Source of the DNA: an uncultured Rhodobacterales bacterium
GTDB lineage: Bacteria; Pseudomonadota; Alphaproteobacteria; Rhodobacterales; Rhodobacteraceae
Reading direction: 5' to 3'
DNA length: 51,601 bases
Assembly: GCA_903873585.1 (NCBI GenBank)
Contig: CAIQOV010000011.1
Coordinates: 1-51,601, forward strand
The translations under genes and the position numbers were made by a program. Below, in pieces: positions 25,700 to 34,784 of this stretch (the first letter of the stretch is position 1; every line of letters begins with the position of its first letter). The notes beneath the pieces were generated by a model, which was not told the origin of the DNA, did no database searches, and saw nothing but the letters and a program-made list of their open reading frames with translations.

Positions 25700-26887
25700 T
25701 TACCCTGCGATGGCATCCAAAGCCGCACGCAGATCGGCGATCAGGTCGCGGGTGTCTTCCAAACCGACCGACAGGCGGATCAGGCCGGGGGTGATGCCCA
25801 GCTTGTCTTTTTGCGGTTGGGGCAGGCGTTGGTGGGTGGTGGTGGTGGGATGGGTGGCGATGGATTTGGCATCCCCAAGGTTGTTGGAAATCTTGATGAT
25901 CTCCAGCGCATTCATAAAGCGAAACGCCGCATCCTTGCCGCCTTTTAGGTCAAACGTCACCAAAGTGCCGCCCGACCCCATTTGCGCCATAGCCAGATCG
26001 TGCTGCGGGTGGCTTGGAAGTTCGGGATAGATCACCCGCGAAATGCGGCTGTCGCCTTCCAAGGCTTTGGCCACTTGCAAGGCACTGTCGGCCATAGCGC
26101 GGCAGCGCAGGTCAAGTGTGACCATGCCGTTCAGCATCAACCACGCCGTAAAGGGCGAAATCGACCCGCCGGTGTGCTTCATATAGGGTTCCAGCACCTT
26201 GCGGATAAACTCTGCCGTGCCGCAGACCACACCGCCCAAAGCGCGGCCCTGACCGTCGATGTGTTTGGTGGTCGAGTAAACGATCACATCCGCGCCCTGT
26301 TCCACCGCTTTGGAAAAGATCGGCGTGGCAAAAACGTTATCAACCACCACCAAGGCCCCAACCGCATGGGCGATGGCCGAGACGGATTTGATATCAACCA
26401 GTTCCAGCGTGGGGTTCGACATGGATTCGAAGAACACCGCCTTGGTGCCCGGCGTTACCGCCGCACGCCACTGGTCTAAATCGGCCCCGTCTACAAAGGT
26501 GACGCGCACGCCGTAGCGGGTTAACACCTCTTCCAGCACATAAAGGCACGATCCGAACAGCGCACGCGACGAGACGATATGATCCCCCGCCCGCAGCATC
26601 GCCATCAGAACGCCCGACACCGCCGCCATGCCCGAAGCCGTGGCAAAGGCGTCTTCGGTGCCTTCCAAACTGGCAATACGCTCTTCAAACATCCGCGTGG
26701 TGGGGTTGCCGTAGCGGGCATAGATGAACTCATCCTCGCCCGCTTTGATAAAGCGCGCTTCGGCGGTTTCGGCATCGGGATAGACAAAGCCTTGGGTCAG
26801 AAAAATCGCCTCGGCCATCTCGCCATATTGGCTGCGGCGGCTGCCCTCGTGGACAAGCTTGGTGCGGGTGTTCCAGTCTTTGGTCAT
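25700..26887 (-). CDS. metZ: O-succinylhomoserine sulfhydrylase MetZ
   Basis: 395-residue PLP enzyme of the Cys/Met metabolism family that makes homocysteine from O-succinylhomoserine and sulfide. The cofactor lysine lies in YSTTKHIDGQGR (about residue 210), with the family parts YARYGNPTTRMFEERIASLEG and VDNVFATPIFSKAVEQGAD, and the C-terminal LIRLSVGLEDTRDLIADL. Length and N-terminus (TKDWNTRTKLVHEG) fit MetZ rather than MetB. GAGG lies 6 bases before the ATG. A SAM-II riboswitch precedes it, so expression should fall when S-adenosylmethionine is plentiful. Confidence 0.93.
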   Translation of the reverse strand: MTKDWNTRTKLVHEGSRRSQYGEMAEAIFLTQGFVYPDAETAEARFIKAGEDEFIYARYGNPTTRMFEERIASLEGTEDAFATASGMAAVSGVLMAMLRAGDHIVSSRALFGSCLYVLEEVLTRYGVRVTFVDGADLDQWRAAVTPGTKAVFFESMSNPTLELVDIKSVSAIAHAVGALVVVDNVFATPIFSKAVEQGADVIVYSTTKHIDGQGRALGGVVCGTAEFIRKVLEPYMKHTGGSISPFTAWLMLNGMVTLDLRCRAMADSALQVAKALEGDSRISRVIYPELPSHPQHDLAMAQMGSGGTLVTFDLKGGKDAAFRFMNALEIIKISNNLGDAKSIATHPTTTTHQRLPQPQKDKLGITPGLIRLSVGLEDTRDLIADLRAALDAIAG

Positions 26888-26948
26888 CTGATGCCTCGTG
26901 CGCGCAACATTGCGAACCGGAAAAGCAAGCGCCTGCGCAGGGCCTTAA

Positions 26949-27000
26949 CCTTTTTAGCGGAGGTTTAACGTGGCCCGCAATCCGGTAACAAATCGCCACG
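26949..27000 (-). ncRNA. SAM-II riboswitch aptamer upstream of metZ
   Basis: On the minus strand from 27000: stem P1 CGTGGC pairs with GCCACG; the strand GATTTGTTACCGGATTGCGGG lies between, and the tail GCTAAAAAGG is the conserved 3' pseudoknot strand of SAM-II. The 52-base length and the GCTAAAAAG ending fit the class found before metA/metX/metZ in alphaproteobacteria. A short CCTGCGCAGG stem and TTGCTTTT follow (about 26940-26915), a possible expression platform. metZ starts 62 bases further on. Confidence 0.88.
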
Positions 27001-27005
27001 CGCGC

Positions 27006-27034
27006 CTTTTAACAAGGCGCACAGCGTTGGTCAA
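27006..27034 (-). promoter_or_regulatory. predicted metZ promoter
   Basis: TTGACC (27034-27029), a 17-base spacer and TAAAAG (27011-27006). The expected start, about 27000, is the first base of riboswitch stem P1. A stem GCGCCTT / AAGGCGC (27002-27020) overlaps it and may serve as the terminator of the upstream yciB gene. Confidence 0.55.
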
Positions 27035-27043
27035 CGCACCCGA

Positions 27044-27673
27044 TTACGGTTTGGGCGCATCGTCTTTATCTGTGCCGTAGCGTTCCAAAAGCTTGGCCTG
27101 TGTCAGCAAAAACGCAAACATCGCCACGGTCAGGCCCACGGCCTTGAACGCCAGCCAAGTGCCATCGCTAAAATTCCGCCAGACCACTTCGTTGGCCAAG
27201 GCCAACGCCACAAAGAACACCGCAATCCGGCGGGTTAAGATCATCCAACCTTGCGCTTGCATCGGGATGGCATCCTCCATCACCAACCGCAGATAGGATT
27301 TGCCCTGCGCCAAGCCAACCCCAAGGGCGCCAGCGAAGAAGATGTAAATGATGGTCGGCTTCATCTTGATAAAGCGCGGGTCGTTAAACCACACCGTCAG
27401 GCCGCCCATGAACAGCACCACAACCAGCGTGATGATCTGCATCGGCGCAATCTTGCCCGTCAAGCGCCACAGGCCCAAGATCGAGGCGGCAAAGATCACG
27501 ACGAAGACGGCGGTTGAAACGATGAACCCCGAATAGGTCTGCCCGCCCAAGGTTAGGCTTTTGTCTTTCAGCACCCAATAGCCCAGCAAGAACAGCACCA
27601 GCGGGCCATATTCCAGCGCCAGTTTCAGGCGGTTGTCATAGGGTTTGGCCCCTTTACCTGTCGGATCGTTCAT
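27044..27673 (-). CDS. yciB: inner-membrane septation protein A (YciB/IspZ)
   Basis: 209-residue membrane protein with five or six hydrophobic segments. Family marks are LALEYGPLVLFLLGYWV at the start, the GGLTVWFNDPRFIKMKPTIIYIFFAGALGVG segment with the conserved FIKMKPT, and ANEVVWRNFSDGTWLAFKAVG. The family affects cell division and envelope integrity in E. coli and Shigella. The ATG overlaps the stop of the DMT transporter gene (ATGA). Alphaproteobacteria often keep yciB next to ftsY, as here. Confidence 0.93.
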   Translation of the reverse strand: MNDPTGKGAKPYDNRLKLALEYGPLVLFLLGYWVLKDKSLTLGGQTYSGFIVSTAVFVVIFAASILGLWRLTGKIAPMQIITLVVVLFMGGLTVWFNDPRFIKMKPTIIYIFFAGALGVGLAQGKSYLRLVMEDAIPMQAQGWMILTRRIAVFFVALALANEVVWRNFSDGTWLAFKAVGLTVAMFAFLLTQAKLLERYGTDKDDAPKP

Positions 27674-28569
27674 GCCGCCCCCTCCATAACCACAGCGCCC
27701 AAGGCGATCAAGCCCATCAACAGCCCGCGCACCAGCCCCACCTTTTCACCCAAAACCCACCAGCCAATCAAGGCCGCAAATACGGTAGAGGTTTCGCGCA
27801 ATGCCGCGGCCATGCCCACATGGTCAAGCCGTGTGGCCAGCATCACCGAGCCAAACGAAAACAGCGCCACAAAAGCCCCCAACACGCCGCGCTTTAGCAA
27901 AGGGGCGATGCGGGGGGCGGGTAAGCCCACCCAGCGCTTATAGGTCACGATCGGGATGAAAATCCCGTCGAACATGAAAAACCACGCCAAGAAGGTGAAC
28001 GGGTCCGCCGTGGCGCGAATGCCCCAAGCGTCAAAGGTCGTGTAAGCCGCCACAAACCCGCCCGTCACCAAGGCCAAGCCCAGCGCGGGCAGCAAGCTTG
28101 CCGCCTGCGCACCCAGTTGCCACAGCGAGTGGCCTGCAAGCCCCAGAATGCCCGCGACAAGCAGCGCCAGCCCCAGCCACTGCACAGGCACAAAATGCTC
28201 GCCAAAAACAAGGCCCGCAAACAGCACGGTAAAGAACGGCCCCGTGCCGCGCACGACGGGATAAACCACGGTGTAGGGCGCGCGGTCATAGGTCATGGCT
28301 TGCACGATTTTATAGCCTGCGTGCAGGGTGAAGGCGCCCGCAAAGATGGGCCACATACGGGGTTCAGGCCACGGCACAACGAACAAGGCAAAGGGCGCTG
28401 CGATCAGCCCGTAGCTTGCATCAATCGCCGCCCGTGTGATCCACGGATCATCCCGCCCCTTTTGCAGCGCGCCAAACAGCGCGTGCAGAACCGCCGCCAG
28501 CAAGGCCAGACCAATGGCCAGCCGATGTCCAGCGGGCGTGCCCACCATGGAAAGAAGCGCTGCTGTCAT
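27670..28569 (-). CDS. EamA/DMT family transporter
   Basis: 299-residue inner-membrane protein with about ten hydrophobic segments in two EamA repeats. The first half ends with APYTVVYPVVRGTGPFFTVLFAGLVFGEHF and the second with AALRETSTVFAALIGWWVLGEKVG, the repeated family motif. DMT proteins move small metabolites such as amino acids; the substrate is not predictable. It starts 6 bases after the ftsY stop and overlaps yciB by 4 bases, so ftsY-DMT-yciB form one operon. Confidence 0.9.
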   Translation of the reverse strand: MTAALLSMVGTPAGHRLAIGLALLAAVLHALFGALQKGRDDPWITRAAIDASYGLIAAPFALFVVPWPEPRMWPIFAGAFTLHAGYKIVQAMTYDRAPYTVVYPVVRGTGPFFTVLFAGLVFGEHFVPVQWLGLALLVAGILGLAGHSLWQLGAQAASLLPALGLALVTGGFVAAYTTFDAWGIRATADPFTFLAWFFMFDGIFIPIVTYKRWVGLPAPRIAPLLKRGVLGAFVALFSFGSVMLATRLDHVGMAAALRETSTVFAALIGWWVLGEKVGLVRGLLMGLIALGAVVMEGAA

Positions 28570-28575
28570 GGGGCG

Positions 28576-29559
28576 TTAAGCGTCCCGTCCGACCAAAGCA
28601 TTGGCGAAATCTTGCGGGTCAAAGGGCGAAAGGTCGTCAATCTGCTCGCCCACGCCAATCGCATGGATCGGCAAGCCGAACTTGTCGGCCAAGGCCACCA
28701 GCACCCCGCCGCGCGCTGTGCCGTCGAGCTTGGTCATCACAAGGCCGGATACATCGGCGATTTTCGAGAAAATCTCGACCTGCGTCAGCGCGTTTTGACC
28801 CGTGGTCGCATCTAGAACCAACAGCGTGTTATGCGGAGCCGACGGGTCTTTCTTGCGCAACACGCGCACGATCTTGGCCAGTTCCTCCATCAAATCCGCA
28901 CGGTTTTGCAAACGCCCTGCGGTGTCGATCAAAAGCAGGTCAGCGCCGTCAGCTTGCGCCTTGGTCAGGGCATCAAAGGCAAGGCTGGCGGGGTCTGATC
29001 CTTCGGGGGCGGTCAGGACGGGCACGCCCGCGCGCTGTCCCCAGATTTGCAACTGTTCCACCGCCGCGGCGCGGAACGTATCGCCTGCGGCAATCACCAC
29101 CGATTTGCCCGCCTCTTTGAACTGCGAGGCCAGCTTGCCAATCGTGGTCGTCTTGCCCGACCCGTTCACCCCCACCACCAACACAACCTGCGGCTTTTGT
29201 GCGTAAATCGGCAGCGGGCGGGCGACAGGTTCCATGATGCGGGCAATCTCGGCCGCAAGCGCCTCTTTCAGGTCAGCGGACGAAATCCGCTTGCCAAAGC
29301 GCCCTTCGGCGATGTTGGCAGTCACGCGCAGGGCGGTATCCACCCCCATGTCAGACTGGATCAACAGCTCTTCCAAGCTTTCCAACATGGCATCATCTAA
29401 CACCCGCCGACTTTCATCGCGCCCCAGCAAACGGCCCAGAAGGCCGGGCTTTTCGGCGGTGGGTGCATCGGGCGCGCCTGCCACCAAATCCTCTAACCCC
29501 GCGCCGATCTTGTCGGAGGAGCGAAACATCTTGTCGCGCAGTTTCTTGAAGAACGACAT
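28576..29559 (-). CDS. ftsY: signal recognition particle receptor FtsY
   Basis: 327-residue SRP-GTPase that docks ribosome-SRP complexes at the membrane. The short N-terminal region lacks the long acidic A domain of E. coli, as is usual in alphaproteobacteria. The N domain is followed by the G domain: G1 GVNGSGKTTTIGKLA (about 120), the insertion DTFRAAAVEQLQIW, G3 DTAGRLQNRADLM, G4 TKLDGTARGG, and the end GVGEQIDDLSPFDPQDFANAL. The start at 29559 (MSFFKKLRDKMFRSS) follows AAAGG; upstream frame codons to 29808 overlap xseA and are rejected. Confidence 0.96.
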   Translation of the reverse strand: MSFFKKLRDKMFRSSDKIGAGLEDLVAGAPDAPTAEKPGLLGRLLGRDESRRVLDDAMLESLEELLIQSDMGVDTALRVTANIAEGRFGKRISSADLKEALAAEIARIMEPVARPLPIYAQKPQVVLVVGVNGSGKTTTIGKLASQFKEAGKSVVIAAGDTFRAAAVEQLQIWGQRAGVPVLTAPEGSDPASLAFDALTKAQADGADLLLIDTAGRLQNRADLMEELAKIVRVLRKKDPSAPHNTLLVLDATTGQNALTQVEIFSKIADVSGLVMTKLDGTARGGVLVALADKFGLPIHAIGVGEQIDDLSPFDPQDFANALVGRDA

Positions 29560-29614
29560 GGGGGGTGCCTTTTGTTTGTCTTCACCTAAGCCGCACAGCG
29601 TATGGATGCAAGCG

Positions 29615-29641
29615 GCAGCGCCCTTGGCCCCAAAGGGCTGC
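29615..29641 (-). terminator. hairpin between xseA and ftsY
   Basis: GCAG-CG-CCCTT pairs with AAGGG-CTGC, with a 2-base bulge, in the 95-base gap. No T-run follows on the minus strand, so ftsY may still be read from the xseA side. Confidence 0.3.
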
Positions 29642-29654
29642 GGCATAAGGGGGG

Positions 29655-31223
29655 TTAAAAGAGCGAGCCTTGGGTGGGCTTGGGATCGCTGGCCTTGGCT
29701 TTCTTGGGCGCGGCTTTGGGGGTCATGCGGCCATCGTGAAATTCCAGTTCCAACACTTGGGCGGCATCGGCTTGATCTTTGCTGGTCACAACCGCGCCGT
29801 CGCCCCAAACCACCGCATAGCCGCGCCGCAGGGTTTCGGCGTAACCTAGGGTTTGGCGGGTGCGGTCTAGGGCATCAAGGCGGGCTTGCAGGTCGGATAG
29901 GCGCTTGGGCAAGGCGGCGTTCAGGCGCAGGGTCAGGGCTGCGAGTTGGTCTTGGTGCTTGGCAATGTCGCGGGCCGAGGTGGCGATCAACCGCGCCAAA
30001 GCGGGCGCAAGGCGCGAGGCCCATTTATCTAACGCGTTGTGCGCACGTTCCAACCGCAGGTCAGCACGGGTGTTTAGGGTGGTTTGCGCTGCAGCCAGTG
30101 CGTTCCGGCGGCTTTGCAGAAGGTTCGTCAAGATCGCAGGGCGCAAAGGCGCGGACAGGGTTTCAAACCGCGCCCGCTTGCGCGCGGTGGCGAGCGACAG
30201 CCCCCCCCCCAAGCGCTGGCTTGCGGCATCATAGCGCTGGCGCGGGGCAGACAGCAGCGCGTCCAGCCTTGGCAGCGCGCGGCCCAGATCGCGCAGGCGT
30301 TGGTCGCGCCGATCCAGCGTGCCGCGCCATCCGCGCGCTTGGCGGGCTGACAGGTCGGCGAGTGTGGCCAAAAGATCAGCGCGCACGGGCACGGCCATTT
30401 CAGCCGCAGCCGTGGGCGTAGGCGCGCGCAGGTCGGCGGCGTAGTCGATCAGTGTCGTATCAGTTTCATGCCCCACCGCCGAAATCAGCGGGATGTCTGA
30501 CGCTGCGGCGGCGCGGACCACCACCTCTTCGTTAAAGCCCCACAGGTCTTCAAGGCTACCGCCCCCACGTGCTACGATGATCAGATCGGGGCGCGGGATG
30601 GGGCCGTTGGGGGCCAAAGCGTTAAAGCCGCGAATGGCGGCAGCAACCTCTGCCGCGCAGGCTTGGCCTTGCACTGCCACAGGCCAGATCAGCACATGGC
30701 GCGGAAAGCGGTCGCGCAAGCGGTGCAAAATGTCGCGGATCACAGCGCCCGAGGGCGAGGTGACAACGCCGATCACCTTTGGCAGGTAGGGAATGGGCTT
30801 CTTGCGCGACGGATCAAACAGCCCTTCCGCCCCCAAGGCCGCTTTGCGCTTTTCCAGCATCGCCATCAACGCGCCAGCCCCTGCGGGGGCGACATCTTCC
30901 ACGATCATCTGATATTTCGACTGGCCGGGGAAGGTGGTCATCCGGCCTGTGGCCACCACTTCCATCCCCTCTTCGGGGCGGACCTGCATTTTGGCGACTT
31001 GGCCCTTCCACGAAATCGCGGCAATCACGTTGCGATCATCTTTCAGGTCGAAATACATATGGCCTGACGCGGGGCGCGACACTCGGCCCACTTCACCGCG
31101 CACGCGGATCAGGCCAAACTCGCCCTCGATCACGCGCTTCACGGCGCTGGACAGTTCCGAGACGGTATATTCCGGGCTATTGCCCACCTTTGGGGCGGGA
31201 TCGTCGTCTTCGAACAAAGCCAT
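29655..31223 (-). CDS. xseA: exodeoxyribonuclease VII large subunit
   Basis: 522-residue catalytic subunit of ExoVII, which digests single-stranded DNA. An N-terminal OB-fold ([45 protein letters not shown]) is followed by the catalytic core with [39 protein letters not shown] and [29 protein letters not shown] long helical C-terminal coiled-coil arm follows, then [11 protein letters not shown]. It is longer than E. coli XseA (456) because of that arm. It is divergent from purD with 64 bases between the starts. The small subunit gene xseB is not in the window. Confidence 0.95.
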   Translation of the reverse strand: MALFEDDDPAPKVGNSPEYTVSELSSAVKRVIEGEFGLIRVRGEVGRVSRPASGHMYFDLKDDRNVIAAISWKGQVAKMQVRPEEGMEVVATGRMTTFPGQSKYQMIVEDVAPAGAGALMAMLEKRKAALGAEGLFDPSRKKPIPYLPKVIGVVTSPSGAVIRDILHRLRDRFPRHVLIWPVAVQGQACAAEVAAAIRGFNALAPNGPIPRPDLIIVARGGGSLEDLWGFNEEVVVRAAAASDIPLISAVGHETDTTLIDYAADLRAPTPTAAAEMAVPVRADLLATLADLSARQARGWRGTLDRRDQRLRDLGRALPRLDALLSAPRQRYDAASQRLGGGLSLATARKRARFETLSAPLRPAILTNLLQSRRNALAAAQTTLNTRADLRLERAHNALDKWASRLAPALARLIATSARDIAKHQDQLAALTLRLNAALPKRLSDLQARLDALDRTRQTLGYAETLRRGYAVVWGDGAVVTSKDQADAAQVLELEFHDGRMTPKAAPKKAKASDPKPTQGSLF

Positions 31224-31287
31224 TGTTGCCTCCGCTTCGCGCCCACCTTATGACGCAGGCGAACAAAGGCCAAGCGGGGGCGCGCAG

Positions 31288-32550
31288 ATGAACATCCTAA
31301 TCTTGGGCGGCGGCGGGCGCGAACACGCTTTGGCTTGGGCCATCAAGCAAAATCCCAAGACCGACCGCTTGATTGTTGCGCCGGGCAACGCAGGCATTGC
31401 CCAACTGGCCGAGGTGGCCGATGTTGATGTGCTGGACGGGGCCGCAGTCGTGGCCTTTTGCGCCGAAAACGCGGTGGATTTCGTGATCGTCGGGCCAGAA
31501 GCCCCCTTGGCCGCAGGTGTTGCCGATGCCACACGGGCGGCGGGGATCTTGACCTTTGGCCCAAGCGCGCAGGCCGCGCGGCTAGAGGCGTCAAAGGCCT
31601 TCACCAAAGAAATCTGCGACGCCTGCAACGCCCCCACCGCCGCTTACGCCCGCTTTACCAGCGCCGAACCAGCCCGCGCTTATATTCGCGCCCAAGGTGC
31701 GCCAATTGTGGTCAAGGCTGACGGCTTGGCCGCAGGCAAAGGCGTGATCGTGGCGATGAACGAAGCCGAAGCGCTAGACGCGGTTGACGATATGTTCGGC
31801 GGCGAGTTTGGCGCAGCAGGGGCCGAAGTGGTGATTGAAGAGTTTATGGAGGGCGAGGAAGCCTCGTTCTTCATCCTCACCGACGGCGTTACCGCCCTGC
31901 CGATTGGCACGGCGCAAGACCACAAGCGCGTGGGTGATGGCGATACGGGGCCGAATACGGGCGGCATGGGGGCCTATTCGCCTGCACCGGTGCTGACCGA
32001 TGCCATCCAAGCCCAAGCGATGGCCGAAATCGTTCTGCCGACGATTGCCGAAATGGCCAAACGCGGCACACCTTATCAGGGCGTGCTTTATGCGGGGCTG
32101 ATGATCAAAGACGGCAAAGCGCGCTTGGTGGAATACAACGCCCGCTTTGGCGACCCCGAATGTCAGGTGCTGATGATGCGGCTTGGCGCGCAGGCGTTGG
32201 ATTTGCTTTTGGCTTGTGCCGAAGGGCGATTGGGGCAAGCGCAGGTGAACTGGGCCGATGATCACGCGCTGACGGTGGTGATGGCGGCCAAGGGCTATCC
32301 GGGGGCCTATGAAAAAGGCACGACAATTCACGGGTTGCAGCGCCTGCCCGAAGACAGCCGGCATATGTGCTTTCACGCAGGCACCGTGGCAAAAGACGGG
32401 CGCATTGTCGCCAACGGGGGTCGCGTGCTAAACATCAGCGCGCGGGGCGACACGCTGGAAGAGGCGCGCAACCGCGCTTACGGCATGATCGACCACCTTG
32501 ATTGGCCCGAAGGCTTTTGCCGCAGCGACATTGGCTGGCGCGCGCTTTAA
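31288..32550 (+). CDS. purD: phosphoribosylamine-glycine ligase (GAR synthetase)
   Basis: 420-residue ATP-grasp enzyme of purine synthesis joining phosphoribosylamine and glycine. The N-domain starts [21 protein letters not shown]. The ATP-grasp part shows [18 protein letters not shown] and [17 protein letters not shown], and the C-part has [15 protein letters not shown] and [18 protein letters not shown], all family hallmarks. The frame is open back to 30934 within xseA; ATG 31288 fits the family start, though its ribosome site (GCGGGGG) is weak. Confidence 0.96.
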   Translation: MNILILGGGGREHALAWAIKQNPKTDRLIVAPGNAGIAQLAEVADVDVLDGAAVVAFCAENAVDFVIVGPEAPLAAGVADATRAAGILTFGPSAQAARLEASKAFTKEICDACNAPTAAYARFTSAEPARAYIRAQGAPIVVKADGLAAGKGVIVAMNEAEALDAVDDMFGGEFGAAGAEVVIEEFMEGEEASFFILTDGVTALPIGTAQDHKRVGDGDTGPNTGGMGAYSPAPVLTDAIQAQAMAEIVLPTIAEMAKRGTPYQGVLYAGLMIKDGKARLVEYNARFGDPECQVLMMRLGAQALDLLLACAEGRLGQAQVNWADDHALTVVMAAKGYPGAYEKGTTIHGLQRLPEDSRHMCFHAGTVAKDGRIVANGGRVLNISARGDTLEEARNRAYGMIDHLDWPEGFCRSDIGWRAL

Positions 32551-32617
32551 GGCGCGCTTGCCCCTGCCCCGCCATCTGCTATGAAGCCCCCGATTTTGAC
32601 GGAGGCAGGGCGCAAAT

Positions 32618-33874
32618 ATGCCAGTTCTGGTGATGAAATTCGGGGGAACCTCGGTCGCGGACCTGTCGCGGATCGAGAATGCCGCCAAAAAGGTGCAAGC
32701 CGAAGTGGAACGGGGCTATGACGTGATCGTCATCGTCTCGGCCATGTCGGGCAAAACGAACGAGCTGGTCGGCTGGGTCGAAGGCACATCAAAGCTGTAT
32801 GACGCGCGCGAATATGACGCGGTGGTGTCAAGCGGCGAGAATGTCACGGCGGGCCTGATGGCGCTGCGCTTGCAAGAAATGGGCGTTTCGGCGCGCTCAT
32901 GGCAAGGGTGGCAGGTGCCGATCAACACCACCTCGGCCCATGCCTCGGCACGGTTTGAATCGATCCCGCGGGCCAATATCGACGCCAGCTTTGCGCGCGG
33001 CTTTAAGGTGGCTGTGGTGGCGGGCTTTCAGGGTGTGTCGCCCGAAGGCCGCATCACCACACTGGGGCGCGGCGGGTCGGATACGACCGCTGTGGCCTTT
33101 GCCGCCGCCTTTGGGGCTGAACGCTGCGACATCTACACCGATGTTGACGGCGTTTACACCACCGACCCGCGCGTATCAGAAAAGGCGCGCAAGCTCGACA
33201 AGATCGCGTTTGAAGAAATGCTGGAACTGGCCTCATTGGGGGCCAAGGTGCTGCAAACCCGCTCGGTCGAACTGGCGATGCGCTATAAGGTGCGGCTGCG
33301 GGTGTTATCCTCGTTTGAGGATACCGACGAGACTTCTGGAACTTTGGTCTGCGACGAGGATGAAATCATGGAATCGAAAGTCGTCTCTGGCGTGGCCTTT
33401 AGCCGCGATGAAGCGAAAATGACCCTTGTGCGGGTCGAAGACCGCCCCGGCATCGCCGCCGCCATCTTTGGCCCCTTGGCCGATGCGGGGGTGAATGTGG
33501 ATATGATCGTGCAGAATATATCCGAGCATGATGACCCAACCGATAAGCGCGCTTACACCGACATGACCTTTTCGTGCCCGACCAATCAGGTGCTGCGCGC
33601 GAAAAAGGCCATCGAAGATGCGCAAGCGGCTGGCAAATTCGCCTATGCGCAGTTGATCACGGACAGCGATGTGTCGAAAGTTTCGGTTGTTGGCATCGGG
33701 ATGCGCAGCCATGCGGGGGTGGCAGCGAAGATGTTTGCATCCTTGGCGGCAGAGAACGTGAATATCAAAGTGATCGCAACGTCTGAGATTAAGATCTCGG
33801 TTCTGATTGATCGCAAGTATATGGAACTGGCGGTGCAAGCCCTGCATGACGCGTTTGAACTGGAAAAGGCCTAA
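32618..33874 (+). CDS. lysC: aspartate kinase
   Basis: 418-residue enzyme phosphorylating aspartate, first step to lysine, threonine and methionine. The kinase domain starts LVMKFGGTSVADLSRIENAA and has GRGGSDTTAVAFAAAFGAERCDIYTDVDGVYTTDPR. Two C-terminal ACT domains (about 265-415) give feedback control. Length fits the lysine/threonine-sensitive class, like the Corynebacterium enzyme. An in-frame ATG at codon 251 (MESKVVSGVAF) has GAGGA 7 bases before it, so a separate ACT-only beta subunit may be made. A hairpin at 33888-33913 follows the stop. Confidence 0.96.
   Translation: MPVLVMKFGGTSVADLSRIENAAKKVQAEVERGYDVIVIVSAMSGKTNELVGWVEGTSKLYDAREYDAVVSSGENVTAGLMALRLQEMGVSARSWQGWQVPINTTSAHASARFESIPRANIDASFARGFKVAVVAGFQGVSPEGRITTLGRGGSDTTAVAFAAAFGAERCDIYTDVDGVYTTDPRVSEKARKLDKIAFEEMLELASLGAKVLQTRSVELAMRYKVRLRVLSSFEDTDETSGTLVCDEDEIMESKVVSGVAFSRDEAKMTLVRVEDRPGIAAAIFGPLADAGVNVDMIVQNISEHDDPTDKRAYTDMTFSCPTNQVLRAKKAIEDAQAAGKFAYAQLITDSDVSKVSVVGIGMRSHAGVAAKMFASLAAENVNIKVIATSEIKISVLIDRKYMELAVQALHDAFELEKA
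33356..33370 (+). promoter_or_regulatory. internal ribosome site and start for a lysC beta subunit
   Basis: GAGGA at 33356-33360, 7 bases before an in-frame ATG at 33368. The product would be 168 residues holding both ACT domains. Codon 251 lies where Corynebacterium and Bacillus lysC start their beta subunit. Confidence 0.45.
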
Positions 33875-33887
33875 GATATTATGATTA

Positions 33888-33913
33888 GCAGGCGCGGCAT
33901 GGTCCGCGCCTGC
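33888..33913 (+). terminator. hairpin after lysC
   Basis: Perfect 10-base stem GCAGGCGCGG / CCGCGCCTGC, loop CATGGT, 14 bases after the stop. No T-run follows, so termination is probable but not assured. Confidence 0.5.
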
Positions 33914-34063
33914 ATCAGGGAATTGGCGCGCATATCAAGAATATTTTCAAATTGAGTTTTTTCGTTTGACTGTGGGGTTACCCATTAGTCCAAACTAAGG
34001 CGCGAATCAGTTACACCCGTTCGATTAAAGCCTAATGCCAACACTCAATTCCCTGAGGATATC

Positions 34064-34738
34064 ATGCGTTTACCCATTGCCCTTGCCAGCCTTTGCGCCC
34101 TTTTTCTAACATCATCCCCCACCTTCGCCCAAGAAGTGCCGCCGCGCGATGGCATGCAGCTTGATCCTACATTGGGCCTTGAAATCGGGAAAATCTATCA
34201 AGCGTGGATGACCCCCGATCAAGAAGGCGGCGAGGAAGAGGATACCCCCGCCATGATCCCGAAAATGTTCAAGTCGGTAGGCACACCAGTGCCCCGCGCT
34301 GATCGCCCCGACCGTGGCCATGGCACCTTGGCTTTTACCAAAGACCTTAGCCACGCCTATGCCCATATCAAACTGACCGATGTCAAAGTGGAAGATGTGA
34401 CGATGTTTCACATTCACTGTGGCAGGCCCGGAGAATTGGGGCCGATCATTGTCGACTTTGCCAATAACGTAAACCTGCAACAGGGGTTGGCCGACGGCGA
34501 ATTGTCGGTTGAAATCACCAACAAAGACATCACCGCCGTGACCGACCATGCCCATGGCCTTGTCGGCACCTATACACTGGGCTGCGGGATCAATCGCGGG
34601 GATCTTCAAGCAAAGATGGTAACCGTGGCGGGCCTTGCCACCATCGCGGCAGAAGGCGAGTTGTATTTTAACCTTCACACCAAGACCCAACAGTATTTCG
34701 GTGACATTCGGGGCCAACTTTGGGCCGTTGAAAAGTAA
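34064..34738 (+). CDS. secreted CHRD-domain protein
   Basis: 224-residue exported protein. Residues 1-22 (MRLPIALASLCALFLTSSPTFA) form a Sec signal peptide with cleavage likely at TFA-Q. From about residue 85 the chain matches the CHRD (chordin-like) domain: HGTLAFTKDLSHAYAHIKLTDV, then MFHIHCGRPGELGPIIVDF, and ending GELYFNLHTKTQQYFGDIRGQL. The His-x-His and the final NLHT...GDIRGQL pattern are the domain hallmarks; its function in bacteria is unclear. A GAGG site precedes the ATG. It is followed by a small membrane protein gene after 46 bases, probably co-transcribed. The pair separates lysC from ptsP. Confidence 0.82.
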   Translation: MRLPIALASLCALFLTSSPTFAQEVPPRDGMQLDPTLGLEIGKIYQAWMTPDQEGGEEEDTPAMIPKMFKSVGTPVPRADRPDRGHGTLAFTKDLSHAYAHIKLTDVKVEDVTMFHIHCGRPGELGPIIVDFANNVNLQQGLADGELSVEITNKDITAVTDHAHGLVGTYTLGCGINRGDLQAKMVTVAGLATIAAEGELYFNLHTKTQQYFGDIRGQLWAVEK

Positions 34739-34784
34739 AGCGGTCGCCCCACCCCAAATCGCAAATTCATTTAAGGACAACACT

